From Lepidurus packardi (taxonomy: Eukaryota > Arthropoda > Branchiopoda > Notostraca > Triopsidae), in assembly GCA_023053545.1 (NCBI GenBank), contig JAKZAN010000002.1, positions 4,324,375 through 4,388,374 on the forward strand: DNA of 64,000 nt. Reading direction: 5' to 3'. Below, piece after piece: positions 21,925 through 34,800 of this stretch; positions within the stretch are counted from its first letter, which is position 1; each line of letters starts with the position of its first letter. Below the pieces are notes generated by a model, which did no database searches, was not told where the DNA came from, and was given only the letters and a program-made list of their open reading frames with translations. The position numbers and the translations under genes are program-made.

Positions 21925-24029
21925 ATGTCTTCGCGCCACACATTAAGTCCGAATCCGGCGACTCATTTAAACAGAGCGTACTATGGGAATTGGAAAACGG
22001 ACCAGCTCCTCTCGCAAAGGTTACACACTGCAAAAAATTTATACTACAAGGATCTGCTCGCCCACTTCGGATGCGTGAATGCGATCGAGTTCTCAGACAA
22101 TGGATCTATTTTGGCGTCAGGTTGTCTTACAAATAGGTACCATTTGACCATGTTGACTTTTTCTTTCTTTCTTCATTCTTGGCGAATTAGGAGGCGATGA
22201 TAGGCGCGTTTTATTGCACCGAGTAGCCTCAACAATGCGGAAAGAACGCAACGAATCGGCTACTATCATGAAAGCGGAGCACAACTCAAATATCTTCTGC
22301 CTGGCCTTTTCGTCAGGCCAAGATCGTCTATTTTCAGGGGGCAATGACGAGCAAGTTATTGTTCACGATATTGCAACGTGAGTAATAGATGATCAGACGG
22401 TTGGTTAGTGTAGTCATCATAACTTTCTTTCAGTGCGAAGCCTTTGGACTTTTTCCCGCATGACCTCGCCGTCTATAGCGTGTCGGCGAGCCCCGTAGAC
22501 AATGATATATTCGCTAGCGCAGGCGACGACGGCAAAGTACTGCTCTTGGACACCCGTGTGTATAACCAGCCTCACATTTGTGTGGCATCCAGCACCGCCG
22601 CTTTCCATGCTGTCGTGTTCAACCCCGTCGAGCCTCGAATCATAGCCACAGCCAATTCACGGGATGGCCCTTGCCTATGGGATGTTCGCAAGCCTAAACA
22701 GTAATAACTGCATTAATTTTCCTCCCAAACTAAATGTTTCATCTAGTTGCTTTTTGCGATTCGCGAGCAATCAACGTTGGCAGAACTGCGCCATGAGCGT
22801 TTCTTTCAATGAATGTGGCCGTCAACTGTTGTGCTTACGGAGGCGAAAAAGTCCCATCCTTTACGACATCGCGAACTCGGATCAAGCAATCGAATTGTTC
22901 CATGAAGGGTACAGTAATGCTTGTACGATGAAAAGCTGCTGTTTTGCTGGCGCCAAACATGAGTTTGCCGTATCAGGAGCAGACGATGGAAGAGTGTACA
23001 TGTGGAAAATACCCTCTTTAGCCTTCGATGATCAAAGTACCCTTATCAATAAGCTTCGATTCAGCTTTATTTCACATTATTTTACGATTTCCTTTAGAAA
23101 AAATCACAAAAATCGAGCAAGCTCATTTAGTATTAAAGGGCCATAGATCAATCATAAACCAAGTCCGTTTCAATCAGCACGACTTCTTACTCGCTTCGTC
23201 CGGAGTTGAAAAGATGGTCAAAGTAGATTATTCAAATATTTAAATTATTTTAAATCAATTTTGGAATTTAAAGTTGTGGAGCGTCTTTCCCTTGGCGGGA
23301 GGTGGTGGCCACTTGGAAGAGCAAACATATCAAGAACCTCCTCGAAGGACGATGACCATGCGAGATTATGCACGAATCTACATTCACGGCCAACATGTAA
23401 TTTCTATTTTCCCCCTTTTTTTGCATTAATTAAAAAAAAATTGGTTTTAGGCGATTAATAATCGATCGGTGGACGAAGACCCAAGTATGATTGCCTTTTT
23501 CGACTCCTTGATTCAACAAGAGAGGTCGCCTTTGATGGACGATTTGCCCAGCGTGTTGGACGAATACAGCAACTCAGATTCCGAGCCAGACACGCCACAT
23601 ACAGCCGAATTTTACCGCCGCTCACCTGTCGTGGCTGCTGCGTACAACCCTTCCTCTTCTTCCACTCATTCACCACCTTCTTCAGCTTCGGCTTCCCCAT
23701 CTTCGCAGTCGACGTCTTCTTCATCTGATTCGGACGATTCCGCTGGTCCCAGCACTGCGCTGGCCATGACCCGAACTGTGATACGCAACGAAAGTCAGCG
23801 TTTGCAAAGAATCCAAGAGAGATTAGAACAAGGGCGGCGCCGTTTGGCTCTTCTACGCGAGCAAAGAGACAGTCTACGGCCTATGCCGACCGACACCGAA
23901 TCTGAGCCATCTCCCTCCACCAACTCACAACAACAGACAAGTACTGAACCTCAACATCCTCCTACCTTTCATTTCAAGCCCCATCCCAACCGCCAGTACC
24001 GAAGATCGTCCACCACCGATTCAGACTAA
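21925..24029 (+). CDS. DCAF5: DDB1- and CUL4-associated factor 5
   Basis: Seven exons: 21925-22120, 22191-22377, 22434-22700, 22747-23036, 23098-23222, 23274-23396 and 23451-24029, all in phase, giving 588 aa. The N-terminal part is a WD40 propeller with blocks shared with vertebrate DCAF5: KDLLxHFGCVNAIEFS, GGDDRRVLL, HNSNIFCLAF, SGGNDEQVI, FNPVEPRIIATANS, SCTMKSCCFAG, VLKGHRSIINQVRFN and SSGVEKMVK. The conserved DPSMIAFFDSLIQQE follows. The rest is a low-complexity Ser/Thr/Pro/Gln tail with an Arg-rich helix. Human DCAF5 has 942 aa, so the acidic C-terminal region is much shorter here. WDVRKPK provides a WDxR DDB1-contact motif. Role by family: substrate receptor of CRL4 E3 ligase. The exon 3/4 junction is the least certain. 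Confidence 0.93.
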
Positions 24030-24199
24030 CCGTTCGATAATTTTGAGTGAAACGCATGTGGTACGGTAAATTTATCTGTGTGCCTGTCTTTCTTTTGTAA
24101 TGCACTGTAAATTACACATTCATACAGTTCCCAAAAACGTTTCTGTGTCTTCCCTGTTAGGATTGAAAAGACCCCACATCCGTTCAAGCTCATCAACTT

Positions 24200-24205
24200 A
24201 ATAAA
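24200..24205 (+). terminator. Polyadenylation signal AATAAA after DCAF5
   Basis: AATAAA lies about 170 bp after the DCAF5 stop in an AT-rich stretch (CTTAATAAATAAAATGG). Confidence 0.6.
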
Positions 24206-24364
24206 TAAAATGGAGCTCGTCAAGTATTTACATTTGCTAAATCACTGCCATTAATAGCAGAAAAAACGATCAAAGACTGTACATAGCGCAACACATACAA
24301 CACAAGTACATAATCACGATTTACCTTCGTTTTTTTGGAGGGGTAAGAACAGGACATTTCAAAC

Positions 24365-25275
24365 TTACCACGCCTCTTTGTTTTCCTTCAAACCCAAGCG
24401 GTTGCTTCGGGGAACTGTAGGCGACAAATGAGGGTACTGTTGTTGGTTAGAGGAATATTCTTGCTCAGCGGGACTGATTCCGACCCGCGGAAAACCTCGA
24501 TGGGCATGGACATTCGTTCCGTTGTTGTGAAGTTGAGCCTGTTTTTGCTTGGCTGGACCCCGAGGACTGTGGGGATAGCCTAATGTTACTTTGGTGCCTT
24601 TGGGATAAGTTCCGGTCGTTTTCCTGCGGTAAAGAACCACGCCAATTATTATGCCGCAGATCGTCATGACAGCCAGGACCGAGAAAAGAATGATAATGGC
24701 GAGATATGGGGCTTCGATGTTCAGGGCTTCGGCTAGGATTTCTCGGTTTCCCATTACGGTAAGTGACTCTGGGTTGAGCGATTCGATGCGTGGCTGTCCG
24801 ACTCTGTGGTGAAACTGCGAAGAAGTCAAATCAGCTGCCATGGAATGCCCAGCTAACTCAAACACCAAATAACCCGATTTAACCTAAAAGAATAAAGTAT
24901 TTTAGTAGCTTGAAGGTTAATAGATTATGTCTTAAGGTGAATTGGGCTCTAATTACCATATCTTCGATTTGTGAAGCAACATCAACCGTATTTTCCCCAA
25001 TTAACGTAAACTGAATACGGGGGTCCTGGGGCTTATCTTGCACAACAACTGTTTCTTTCATCGTGCTGGCTTCCAACATTTGCAACAATTCGTCCATTTG
25101 ACTTTGTAAAGCCTCTTCCATCGAGGATCGGTCCATCTGCATTCCATGGCCATCCGCAAAGCCCAACGAAACTGCTACAGCGGTAACAGGCACATATTCT
25201 ACGAAAATTATGTAAAATAACACAATTATAACACAAACGAAGACATTCTATACCACATAAAATAAGAATCTTCAT
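24365..25275 (-). CDS. Small single-pass membrane protein, family not recognised
   Basis: Three exons: 25254-25275, 24957-25198 and 24365-24883, in phase, giving 260 aa. Exons 1 and 2 together encode a signal-peptide-like start (MKILILC, then VPVTAVAVSLGFADG). A short ectodomain of about 125 residues follows, with a helical acidic part (EEALQSQMDELLQMLEAS) and a strand-rich part (IQFTLIGENTVDVASQIEDM). Residues about 148-172 form one transmembrane helix (APYLAIIILFSVLAV...GVVLYRRK). The cytoplasmic tail of about 85 residues is rich in Pro, Gln, His and Lys. The layout resembles the membrane-proximal part plus tail of cadherin-23-like proteins without cadherin repeats, but I cannot confirm this. 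It has no Cys in the mature ectodomain. Confidence 0.7.
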
Positions 25276-25850
25276 TAACTGACTATCAAAAGCTCTAAGC
25301 TCAAAACACAAACTCAAAACTCCGGAATTCTAAAACACAGACAAGAAAGGTTCGAATAAGTTTGAACACGGCAAGGGCGGTAGCCAATCAGAGAGCGCGT
25401 TAACAATACACAGACACTAGCGCTAAGTGTACCTTTTCGGCTAGGCGCCTACAGGTACCTTTTACCGGGAGCATTGAGGAAAGCTCCACTACGAACTCGA
25501 TACCTAATTGGCTCAACGGACGGGCTTAGTCATATACGCAGAGCTTTTCGCAGTATTAACAATATCCTTAGTATATGAATGCTATACTTTTAAAAACACA
25601 ATAATTAATGTGACACTTAAAAAGCTTTTCACTGAAAGGATTTAAATACTTTTCACGGAAAGGATTTAAATACTTTTCAAATACATTTTGCTTGAAAACG
25701 GTGGCTACAGCGCACCTACGTCTTTTAAATAAAGTATTTAGAACCCGTTTCGTGTGTTTTCAAATAGACCGATATCCACAATCAATATCCAAATCATTAA
25801 ATCGGCTTATCACATGGTCGTCCCAGTTCGAATACAAACGAAGTACTTAC
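25276..25850. other. Interval between two minus-strand genes; probable 3' end of the inhibitor gene
   Basis: Contains the start region of the small membrane protein and the likely last exon of the upstream inhibitor gene. One in-phase candidate on the minus strand uses an acceptor near 25807 (GATAAG) and reads about 22 codons (PDLMIWILIV...) to a stop near 25741. A tandem duplication of GAAAGGATTTAAATACTTTTCA is visible at about 25633-25679. The last exon is a guess. Confidence 0.35.
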
Positions 25851-28800
25851 GGCATGTTTGGGTGTCTTTCAGGAAAAGTGTTGAATTCGGCAATTGGTTT
25901 CCTGCTTCATCTACACACCAACATTGTACTGGTTCTTGCGCGCTTTGCTTGTTCACACATTGCAAGGGTTTAAACCTGAAGAAACATATTTTACTACAAA
26001 TTTCTTATTTTTTGCTAGCGATTCCACGTACTTGCCCAATACGTCACATTCGACAAGAAAACTGTCTTTCTTCGCTTCTTGGTTGTTCCTCATTTTCTGG
26101 CACCTCGTTATTTTGTCCACTTGAAGAGATTTCCCTCGTTTACCCACCCATTTTTTCACTGGTTTGTGCTCGATCGTGCCTACCAAGCCTTGATCTTTGA
26201 TAATAACACCAATTTTGGATGTGGTGGAGCTTGCTTTTGTGGTAGAAACCGATTCGATCGACGGTTTAGCCGAAACATGGCCTTGCCGATAATCAACGAA
26301 GACTTCTGGGACGTGGGAAGTCATAGATTTCATTGTGGTAGTTGTTGTTGTTGTGGTAGTCATAGGTTTCATTGTGATAGTCGTTGGGGCAGGAGTTGTA
26401 GTAGTAGAAGTACTAGTATTTATTGTTGTTGTTGCTGCCGTCGTAGTAACAGGTACCGCCAGCTGGCATTGAATTGGACTGCCTTCGAAATCCGTAAATC
26501 TGGCCTGGCAAGTGCAAGGATCGACCACGCACACGAATTCCTCATGCCCTGGGCAGGTCAAGCTGTCATTGCACACAGCGCTGCGTTGGCAGCCACGGAC
26601 TTCTCCGTTTTCGCTCATCCGTGGGCACAAAACAAAATCTAAAAATAAAAAAGCATATAAAACGACGTTCGTTCTCGTGTTTTTACGGATTTTTCTACCT
26701 GGACAGCGGCTTTCGCATTGTTGCTTGGTGTGGAAATTGTTGGGATTACCTCCACAGCCTCCAAAATCGAATTCCTCACATTGACGAGTGTCGGAGTTGT
26801 AGTACCAACGCGCGAAATTGGCTCTACAGAAGCCTTCTTCCTTGGGTAATTCGCAGACATCCACTATACCCAAAAATTAATTAATTAAAACTCCAATTCG
26901 ATAACACTAACAGTAAGTTGGCTAAATACCTGGCTTTTCGCATTCCATCTGACACTCTTCCAATGAGTAAAAGTTATTTTCGTTTCCGGCGCAGCCGCTG
27001 AAGATAAATTCCTGGCATTGCTGGGCAGTATTATTGTAAAAATATCGCTGGAAGGCAGCACGGCAATACCCAGAGCTCTGGGGCTGGGTACACTTACTTT
27101 GGCAGTCCACTGGTTCTCCATTCACACTATTTTGGTTACATAATTCAATTAATTCAATAAAGTCAAGTGTTAAACAGAAATAACGGCAGGTTAACTTACG
27201 TTACAAAGCGCACGCTGCATTCTTTACAAGGATCTGCGACGCAAATGGCGTCCGGATGGGCATAGCACTCAGCTTCAAAGCACTGGTGACGACAAACCTG
27301 CGGAACGATAGCTGGGTCAGCACAAACGGTGCCCAGAGGTCGCTGTTCCAAGATAGTTCCGCTTGGCGAGCATTTGACGCTGCCTCGCGTCAAACTATCA
27401 TCAATAGGTCGACCATCTGCGTTAACGCACCAGCTCAACACGCCTTGTTGCTGCTCCCGGGCATAATCTCCCAAAGAAGTGCACTGCGGAGGGGTTAAAG
27501 TCATGCTGAGGGGTGTGGCCGCTGCTGGATTAGCGTTCCAAGGTACCAGCATGGGGGCCGTACATAATGTGCCACAGGTACTGGGGCAACAACGTAAGTT
27601 ACCGTGACAATCTGCGTCAGAGATGCATTTATCTTCACACTTGACTTGGTCACCAAACTAAACAAATATTTTCCAAATTTAAAAACGATTTTCAATCAAA
27701 AAATATAAAAAAAATATTTCAAACTTGTTTTACCTGAGTTAAGAATCGGAGGATACTATTTGGACGCACAAAGGGACAAAATCCGGGTTTAATGGCATCT
27801 CGTAACGCTGGGAGGAGTTTAGGAACAGCTGTTGTGGGTTCCCAACTGACAGGTTTCATTTCCGCCGTTTTCTCCCTCCCTTCATTCTCCCCAGAATCAA
27901 TTTCGATGGCAAAGTCTGCCAAAGTGAACTCATCGAACTCACCTAAACACGAAAACTGTTAAGAAATGAAAACATGGAGCGTTCAGCAGGAGCAAACCTA
28001 GTAATCCGTCATCCATAGGCGAGGTAACCACATCATCTTCGTCTCCATTCGTAGTTCGCTTGCTTCGTTGAGCTACGGTCAGAATTGAAGTGACTGGTAG
28101 CTTAGGAATACCTTGATTACCATCATGGAATACTAAGGCGCGTTCTAAACCGTTGCGGGAAGGTCTGAACTCCTCGGCGTCCACTTCTGGCGTCCAGAAG
28201 GGAGAAGCAAAACCAAAACTAAATGAAGCAGGAATCTCCAAAACGCGCATGCTGTTGAGAATTGTCTGAGTTTCGCGTTGGCAAGGCGTCAAGCTTGAAT
28301 TGCAGTCAACTGGGTGGCCGTTGCCATCGTAAAACACTGCGTGACAACCATTGCAAGGATTTACGCGGCAAACGGCTTTTGGGTGGCCCAAGCAAACGCG
28401 TTTGGAACACAGATCCTTGGGACACACATGAACAGTTTGGCCTTCTTCGCAAACTATAGAAAGAACGATTTCTTTTAGAATTTTCTTAAAAAATAACAAG
28501 TTAGTATTTACAATTCTCCAAAATATTAACACAATACAAATAAATAAAATGTAAAAATATATTTAAAAACATAAATAAAAAACATAATTAAAAACAAATT
28601 TTTTTTTAGAGATTATGAAGACTTGTAAGGAAGAAGAATTGTAGAGAATTGTAAGGAAGTTATACACTTACTGTCAGGATCGAAAGAGCGATGACGAGCT
28701 TGACGAACACCGCAAGTGGGCGTGCCTCGGGTCAAAGAGCCTTTAATAGGTTCACCGTCCTTATCAACACACCAACAAATTCCGACTTCTTCCAGGCATT

Positions 28801-31800
28801 GAATCAAATCCCAGTCACCACTTACGGAGCATTTTGGCATGAAAACCACTTTCTTGTATTTTTCAGCTACTTTGGAATTCTTTTCTCTCATCTTTTCGCA
28901 GGTAGACAATACTGTAACAAAACCGAAAAGATGTTTAAACATGTTTAATTTCGCTCAGTTTAGAAGCACTCTGTGGTACCTGGGCAGACGGTTTTGCAAT
29001 CTTGCTCCGAAGCAAAATTGTTCATGTTTCCTCCACAGCCAGTGTAACGGAATGGTTCGCACTTATTTCGCTTGTCATTAAAAGACCAACGTAGGGCAGA
29101 AGACTTGCAGGAACCTATATCACGCTCCTGGAAACAAACTTCGCCTGAAAAAGAAAAGACCATTCAAATCCAAAGACTTTTTTTTTAATTTAATCGACGT
29201 AGGCTTGTCCCTGATGTCGGAAGTCATAATTTTAAAATAATAATAATAAAACAACGCAAGAGACTTATGGGAACTTCACGTATTCTTCGAAAAGTGCTCG
29301 GGTAAAATTTTTTGATCTCTTGTTGAGATCTGGTTTTACCACGTGACCACATTAATGTACAAATTTGTGAGAGGAAATAAAAGTCATAATAATAATAATA
29401 AAAATAAAATGGGAAATATAAAACAGATAATTACGTGGTTTGGGACAGCAAACTGCGAATTGACCGAGCGGACTCAGATGACATTTATGGGAAGAAGGAC
29501 ACGCCTCTTCCATAGCTCCGCAAGCAGCGAGTTGACCGCTAGCTCGTTTTAAAGGCTGACCGTTGGGTCCGCAAGGATTGGTTGGTTTGGGAACGCACAT
29601 GGCTACCGGAGGACACGGTTCTTGGATGCAATGAAGAGAAACAAGCTGGCACTCCTCGAAACTCCTACAATTCATTGCTTGGCAAGGGTTGTGGCAGCGG
29701 CATTCTGGACAGCCCGAAGCATCAATATGGAAACCGTGAACGCAACTCAGACTGCAGTTGAAGGCTGGGCATTCTCTTGGTTCTAAAAACAAAGAAATAA
29801 AAAAAAAAAAAAAAAATTTTTAAATAAATATCCTTTCATCAATAAGAACACTAAGATTCCATTTCGTCAAACTTTAGAAGACAACCGAAAGCTTACGCTG
29901 GCAAGTAGGGTCCAAACCAGGAGGAACACGAGTACCAGCAACTTCCAGTCCGGCGTTGTTTACGCACCAGCAAGCTCGCGTCAAAGGATCGCACTGCACA
30001 AGTGCATATCGTCCGTCTTCCAAGCAGCGAGGTAAGAAGACCCTATTGGCGGGTATACCTTGTTCACGTGCTGCATACTTCAAGATATTCAACTGATGTT
30101 GACAGCCTAAGAAATTTCAAAATGAAAAAGCGAGGTCTAATTAGGTAATATTCAATTTAGAGCTTACTGGTCTTCAATACGGGATCAACGCATTGTGTAC
30201 CGCAGCCATTGGAACAGCATTTGGTGGTTCCCTCGCATTCCGCATCACTGGCGCATTGAAAGTCGCAACTGGCGCCCATAGGAGTCAAATACGGACACTG
30301 ACCAACTTTCGCAATTTCTTCTAAAAAGACAAATCGAAAGAAAGGAAAGTTAAGCACAATTGCGGTACTTGAAAGAAAAAATACAAATATAAAAAAATAT
30401 AAGTATAAAGTATAAATACAAGAAAGTAGAAGTAGAATTTGATATTTTTAAGAAAAGCGTTAAAGAAAAATTGAAATTAAAGCACTTACTTATGTTGGGA
30501 CAGCACACGCCTGTCGTAGAATCTTCCTCGCTAGTGCAGGAATAGCCATCAGGGCAAGATAACGCTCGACTACGTGGATTGCATTCCAAATATGTATCCG
30601 TAGAGAGACTGAGGTAGGGTTCGCCTTCAGGACAAACGGAATCTGTTCTTTTCACTGCCACGCCTACAAAAGCAAATTATTGTTACAGAAAGAAAGAAAT
30701 CTTTCCAAGGAAACCAAAACAAAGGTTTAAAAAAATCCTTCATTTTTTTTTTACTTACAAAAAGGTAAAGGTGGGCAAAAAGGTTCTTCTTGGCATGGGG
30801 TAGAGACCATCTGACAGCCTTGTCCGGCTCCGCATGTAATGCTAGAACAAGGGTTTCTGCACTGACACAGAAGACAATTTGTGCTATTATCACGCACGAA
30901 TCCAAAATCACAGCCCAAACGACAAGTCATTCCAGGACAATCCAATTCCGACCGCGATCTCTGGCAGGTAGTCACGCTATCAGCTGGCCCTCTGTAAAAA
31001 AAAAAAGTTACCCTAAATTGTTTCCCGAGTCAAGTTAAAAGAAAATAGACCTCGAATGCGGTATCTCAATGCCAAATTCATCCACGCACCAGCACTGGTT
31101 ACCGTGACACTGAATGTTTTCATATTCTCCCGTTTCCGTGCATTTAGGCGGGGCTAAAGCAGCAGCTAAACCCACTGGTACTTCTCGTTTGCCTACGCTA
31201 ATATCCCGCAATAGTTCGCAAACTGGGAAAGAAATAAAAAGGTTATTTTATACATCAGAATCAACCAAACATGAAATTCTCTATTGTTCAATATTTAAAA
31301 TCTTTAAAATCAAATAAATCTTTAAAAATTATAATAATAATATACTACTACTACTGTTAATAATAATAATAATAATAATAATAAAAGTAATAAAAATAAT
31401 ATAATATTTACAGTTCAACTTAAGCATATTAAGTTTTCTTGCAGTAATAATTACTTGTGGGCAAACGTTTTTCAGGTTCCATTAAATCGAAGTTTCTGGG
31501 AGGCAGTAATTCCGGATGTTCTGGTTCGGCACACACAGGTCCGCATTCCCCAGCCTGACAACATTTCAAGATTCCAGGACAGTCATGGTCGGTTCCACAA
31601 AGTAGAGTATCGTTACAATGGCTCTCATTAAGAACAGGACACGCACCTTCTTTGGTCAGCGCTATTGAAACGGAAATTAATGGGTTGATTTTCTTGAAAG
31701 TTTCCTTCACTTTTTTGTATCTATTCTTTTCGTAAGGTAATGTTATAAAAAAGAACATACCTGTTTTCGGTTTATCAGGACAGCAGAAATTGGCTTGATT

Positions 31801-34800
31801 GGCCAGACTGTTAACGCAATGGTAGCCCGAAGGACAGGAAAAGCGAGAACCTACCGAGCAGGAAATTGCTTTGCCTGTAACCATGTTTGTTAAGTACATC
31901 CCAAAGGCGCAGGGCTCAACAAACTTCGGTTTGCCTAAAAAATAAAAAAGTTATGATAATAATGGTATGCTTAAAATATCTACTTCGCGGAAGTAGAGTT
32001 CAATGATTAATTTGATTGGACACTTACACGTCGGTTTGGTAGGGCAATGTCGGCCTTTGCATGTTTCCTCATGAACCATTGCGCACTCCTGTCCTTCCGG
32101 GCAAGGATAATGATCGCAAGGCTGATCACATTCACATGTGGCGCATCCGCGAGCGTCAACTCGGTATCCAAACTCGCAAGTCGAGGAGCATAGTGTCGAA
32201 TCGCATAAACTCCTCCCCACAGCATTCCCTAAAACCAGAAAATATTAAAAATATTTGCGTTCTTCATAAGCAAAATTATGCATACATTCTCCTCCATTGC
32301 AGATCACACCGTCAGCGGAGCCCATGCTGCCTTTAATCTTTCTACCTTGGGAATCCACACACCAGCAAACTAGTCCATTGCGACTGCACTGACGGGGCTG
32401 GAACTGCCCTTCTTCAGTGCACTGGGGAACGTATCCCATGCCTTCTTCTTGTCGAACAGTGAGCATTTCCGTTATCATCTTTTGTTGCAGGCAAACTATG
32501 GGAAACCGAAAAATTGTCTTATAAGCCGAAAGTTTAAGAAGACGGTGTAGTGGAACACCTTATGGCGTTCAAGCATAGCAAAAAGGGATGAAAAAATTCT
32601 CCTTCCCTATGCAATACAACCAATTGAATTGCGACAGTAATGCACATGACGTATACATCTATTACACATAGATTGTCTACTTTTATTATCTTTTCCATAA
32701 TTTTTTTCTAATGTTCCAAGTTACGCAAATCTTAAATAAATCATATATCAAAATGAAACGACCTTTATCTACTAGATTTTCTTAAAAAAATAATTTTTAG
32801 TAACCTCTTTTTCTTTTAGATAACTTTAAGTTTTGCGTTTATGAAATTGCGAAAAGAAATTGCATATGGCACAGGGTATAGGTGTCTGTCATCAGTGCCA
32901 TCTTTTGACGAAAATTATCAACTACTATTAAGTTAGGATGTTTTTGATTACCTGTGAAGTTTTGCGGGGGTATGCAATGTTTGCCACAGGCGGTACTGTG
33001 GCAGCATTTATCAGCGCCTTGACATTGCAAATCCATATCACACGGGACACCACACATTGTCGCATTAGCGTGATGTTCCGCAGGGCAGGTGCCTGGTTTT
33101 TGTAAACGGTTGGCCGCAGGGCAACATAATCCGTAATCAGCGCCTACCAGACACCAGAAGTAACGTGTGAATCATCGTATTACAACATGCTGCGTTGCTC
33201 AATATGCTCAATATGACTCGCTACATACAAAGCCATATAAAACCGCAAAAGATTTTGTACAATACTTAAAGAGTCATACAAGAACTTGGCTCCAAGGCGT
33301 TACAATCACGTTATTACAATGGATTTCAGCTTCCCAGCCATTCAAAAGTCCGGAAACTTACCAGGTTGCACGAGGCAATCGTACAGATCAGGGCAAGTGG
33401 GTTTTCCGGGATCGGTTCCACACAGGAATGGTTTTTCTACCACCGCATCGCCTCCTCCTCCTCCAGGCATCATTAACGGTATTCCCATGGGACAATAACT
33501 GTCTAGAGACCGCGCTTTCTTACCTAAGTATCAGATTGCCAGAAATGTCAGAAAAAAATAAAAAGGTTCAATACAACGGTAAGAGACAGACAATCACCGG
33601 AGATGATCTAGATTTACATACATGTGGGGAGGGGTGGGCATGGTTCTTCATCGCATGGTGCTTCTTCCACCTGACACATTTGGGATCCAGGGCATTTGAT
33701 GCCGCGGCAAGGATCTCGACACTGACAGAGTGGGCAGCCTTCCGCATCCAATTCGAACTCATAAGGGCAGAGCATGCGGCATACGAATCCGGCACAGGGT
33801 CGTGGATCTAATAATAATAACATTAATTAATGCATAAATAATCATACTGACCTTAATCTAATTTTTTTCCTATTTTTCTTGTCCAGGAGTAGAATTCCAG
33901 AGACTACATTAACAAAAAAATCACTTACTAGTGCAATTGATAAATTCCAACGATCGTGCGCGGGTTCCCGGGCGCTCCAAACCCGATTTGTCGACGCAAA
34001 AACAATGGCCTTCCAGAGGGTTGCATTGAACAGGTTTAAAATCGCCTACTTTGTTGCATTCAGGTACAGCAATTTCATTGTCGGGCAAATCTAAGGCTCT
34101 GGCTCGTTTAACAATCTCCACACGTTGTTTCTCACACGCTAGAACAAACAATTGAGACTGAATTCTTCTGGAACAATTCTTTGAAAGAAGACGAATTAAA
34201 CCTTGAACGCAACAAGAAATCATTTGAAAGAGGAACAAAAGTCAAGCTTAACTAGAAAGCTCGCAGATGTAAAAGCATTATTTCCTCTTGGCCGCCTATA
34301 AAAAAATATCTTAAAACGTACAAACTGTAGAAAGTAGAGCGTGTGAATAATCGCATTGTCTCCTGCCAAAGAAAGAGAAATGTGCCTCATTTTCCCAAAG
34401 CGAAATCCTACGAACGATTTTTCATAAAAAGTTTCATCACGCCGACTAATTTTTCACGCTATAGTCCCTTTAAACGACGGGCTCATTCAACAAAATCCCA
34501 AAGCCACCAACCAGCAAACCAAGTAACATCAACAGGTAAGCAAAAGGTAGAAAGTACAACGGTATGTGGTACAGGTACACAAGTTAGGTCCATGAGTGGG
34601 TCTGAAGAAAACCGCAAATATGATGAGAAAGACTGCAATCTAGTTTCTCTCCTTTCTGATCTAGCCCCGTTTATGAAGAAAGTTACTCTCTCAACAGGTG
34701 GCCATAATAAGAAAAACTTTGTGACACCTTCAAGGAGAAAGCTTAAGTTCCTCAAAAGAAAGTACTGCAAAACGGAATTATTATTAAAGACGCAGTAGAT

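Noticed and set aside
26079-26642. 187-codon + strand frame
   Set aside because: Antisense shadow of the exon coding for the Thr-rich linker; no start or splice context of its own.
33167-33811. 214-codon + strand frame
   Set aside because: Lies opposite to two well-supported exons (33362-33523, 33622-33807) of the inhibitor gene; shadow frame.
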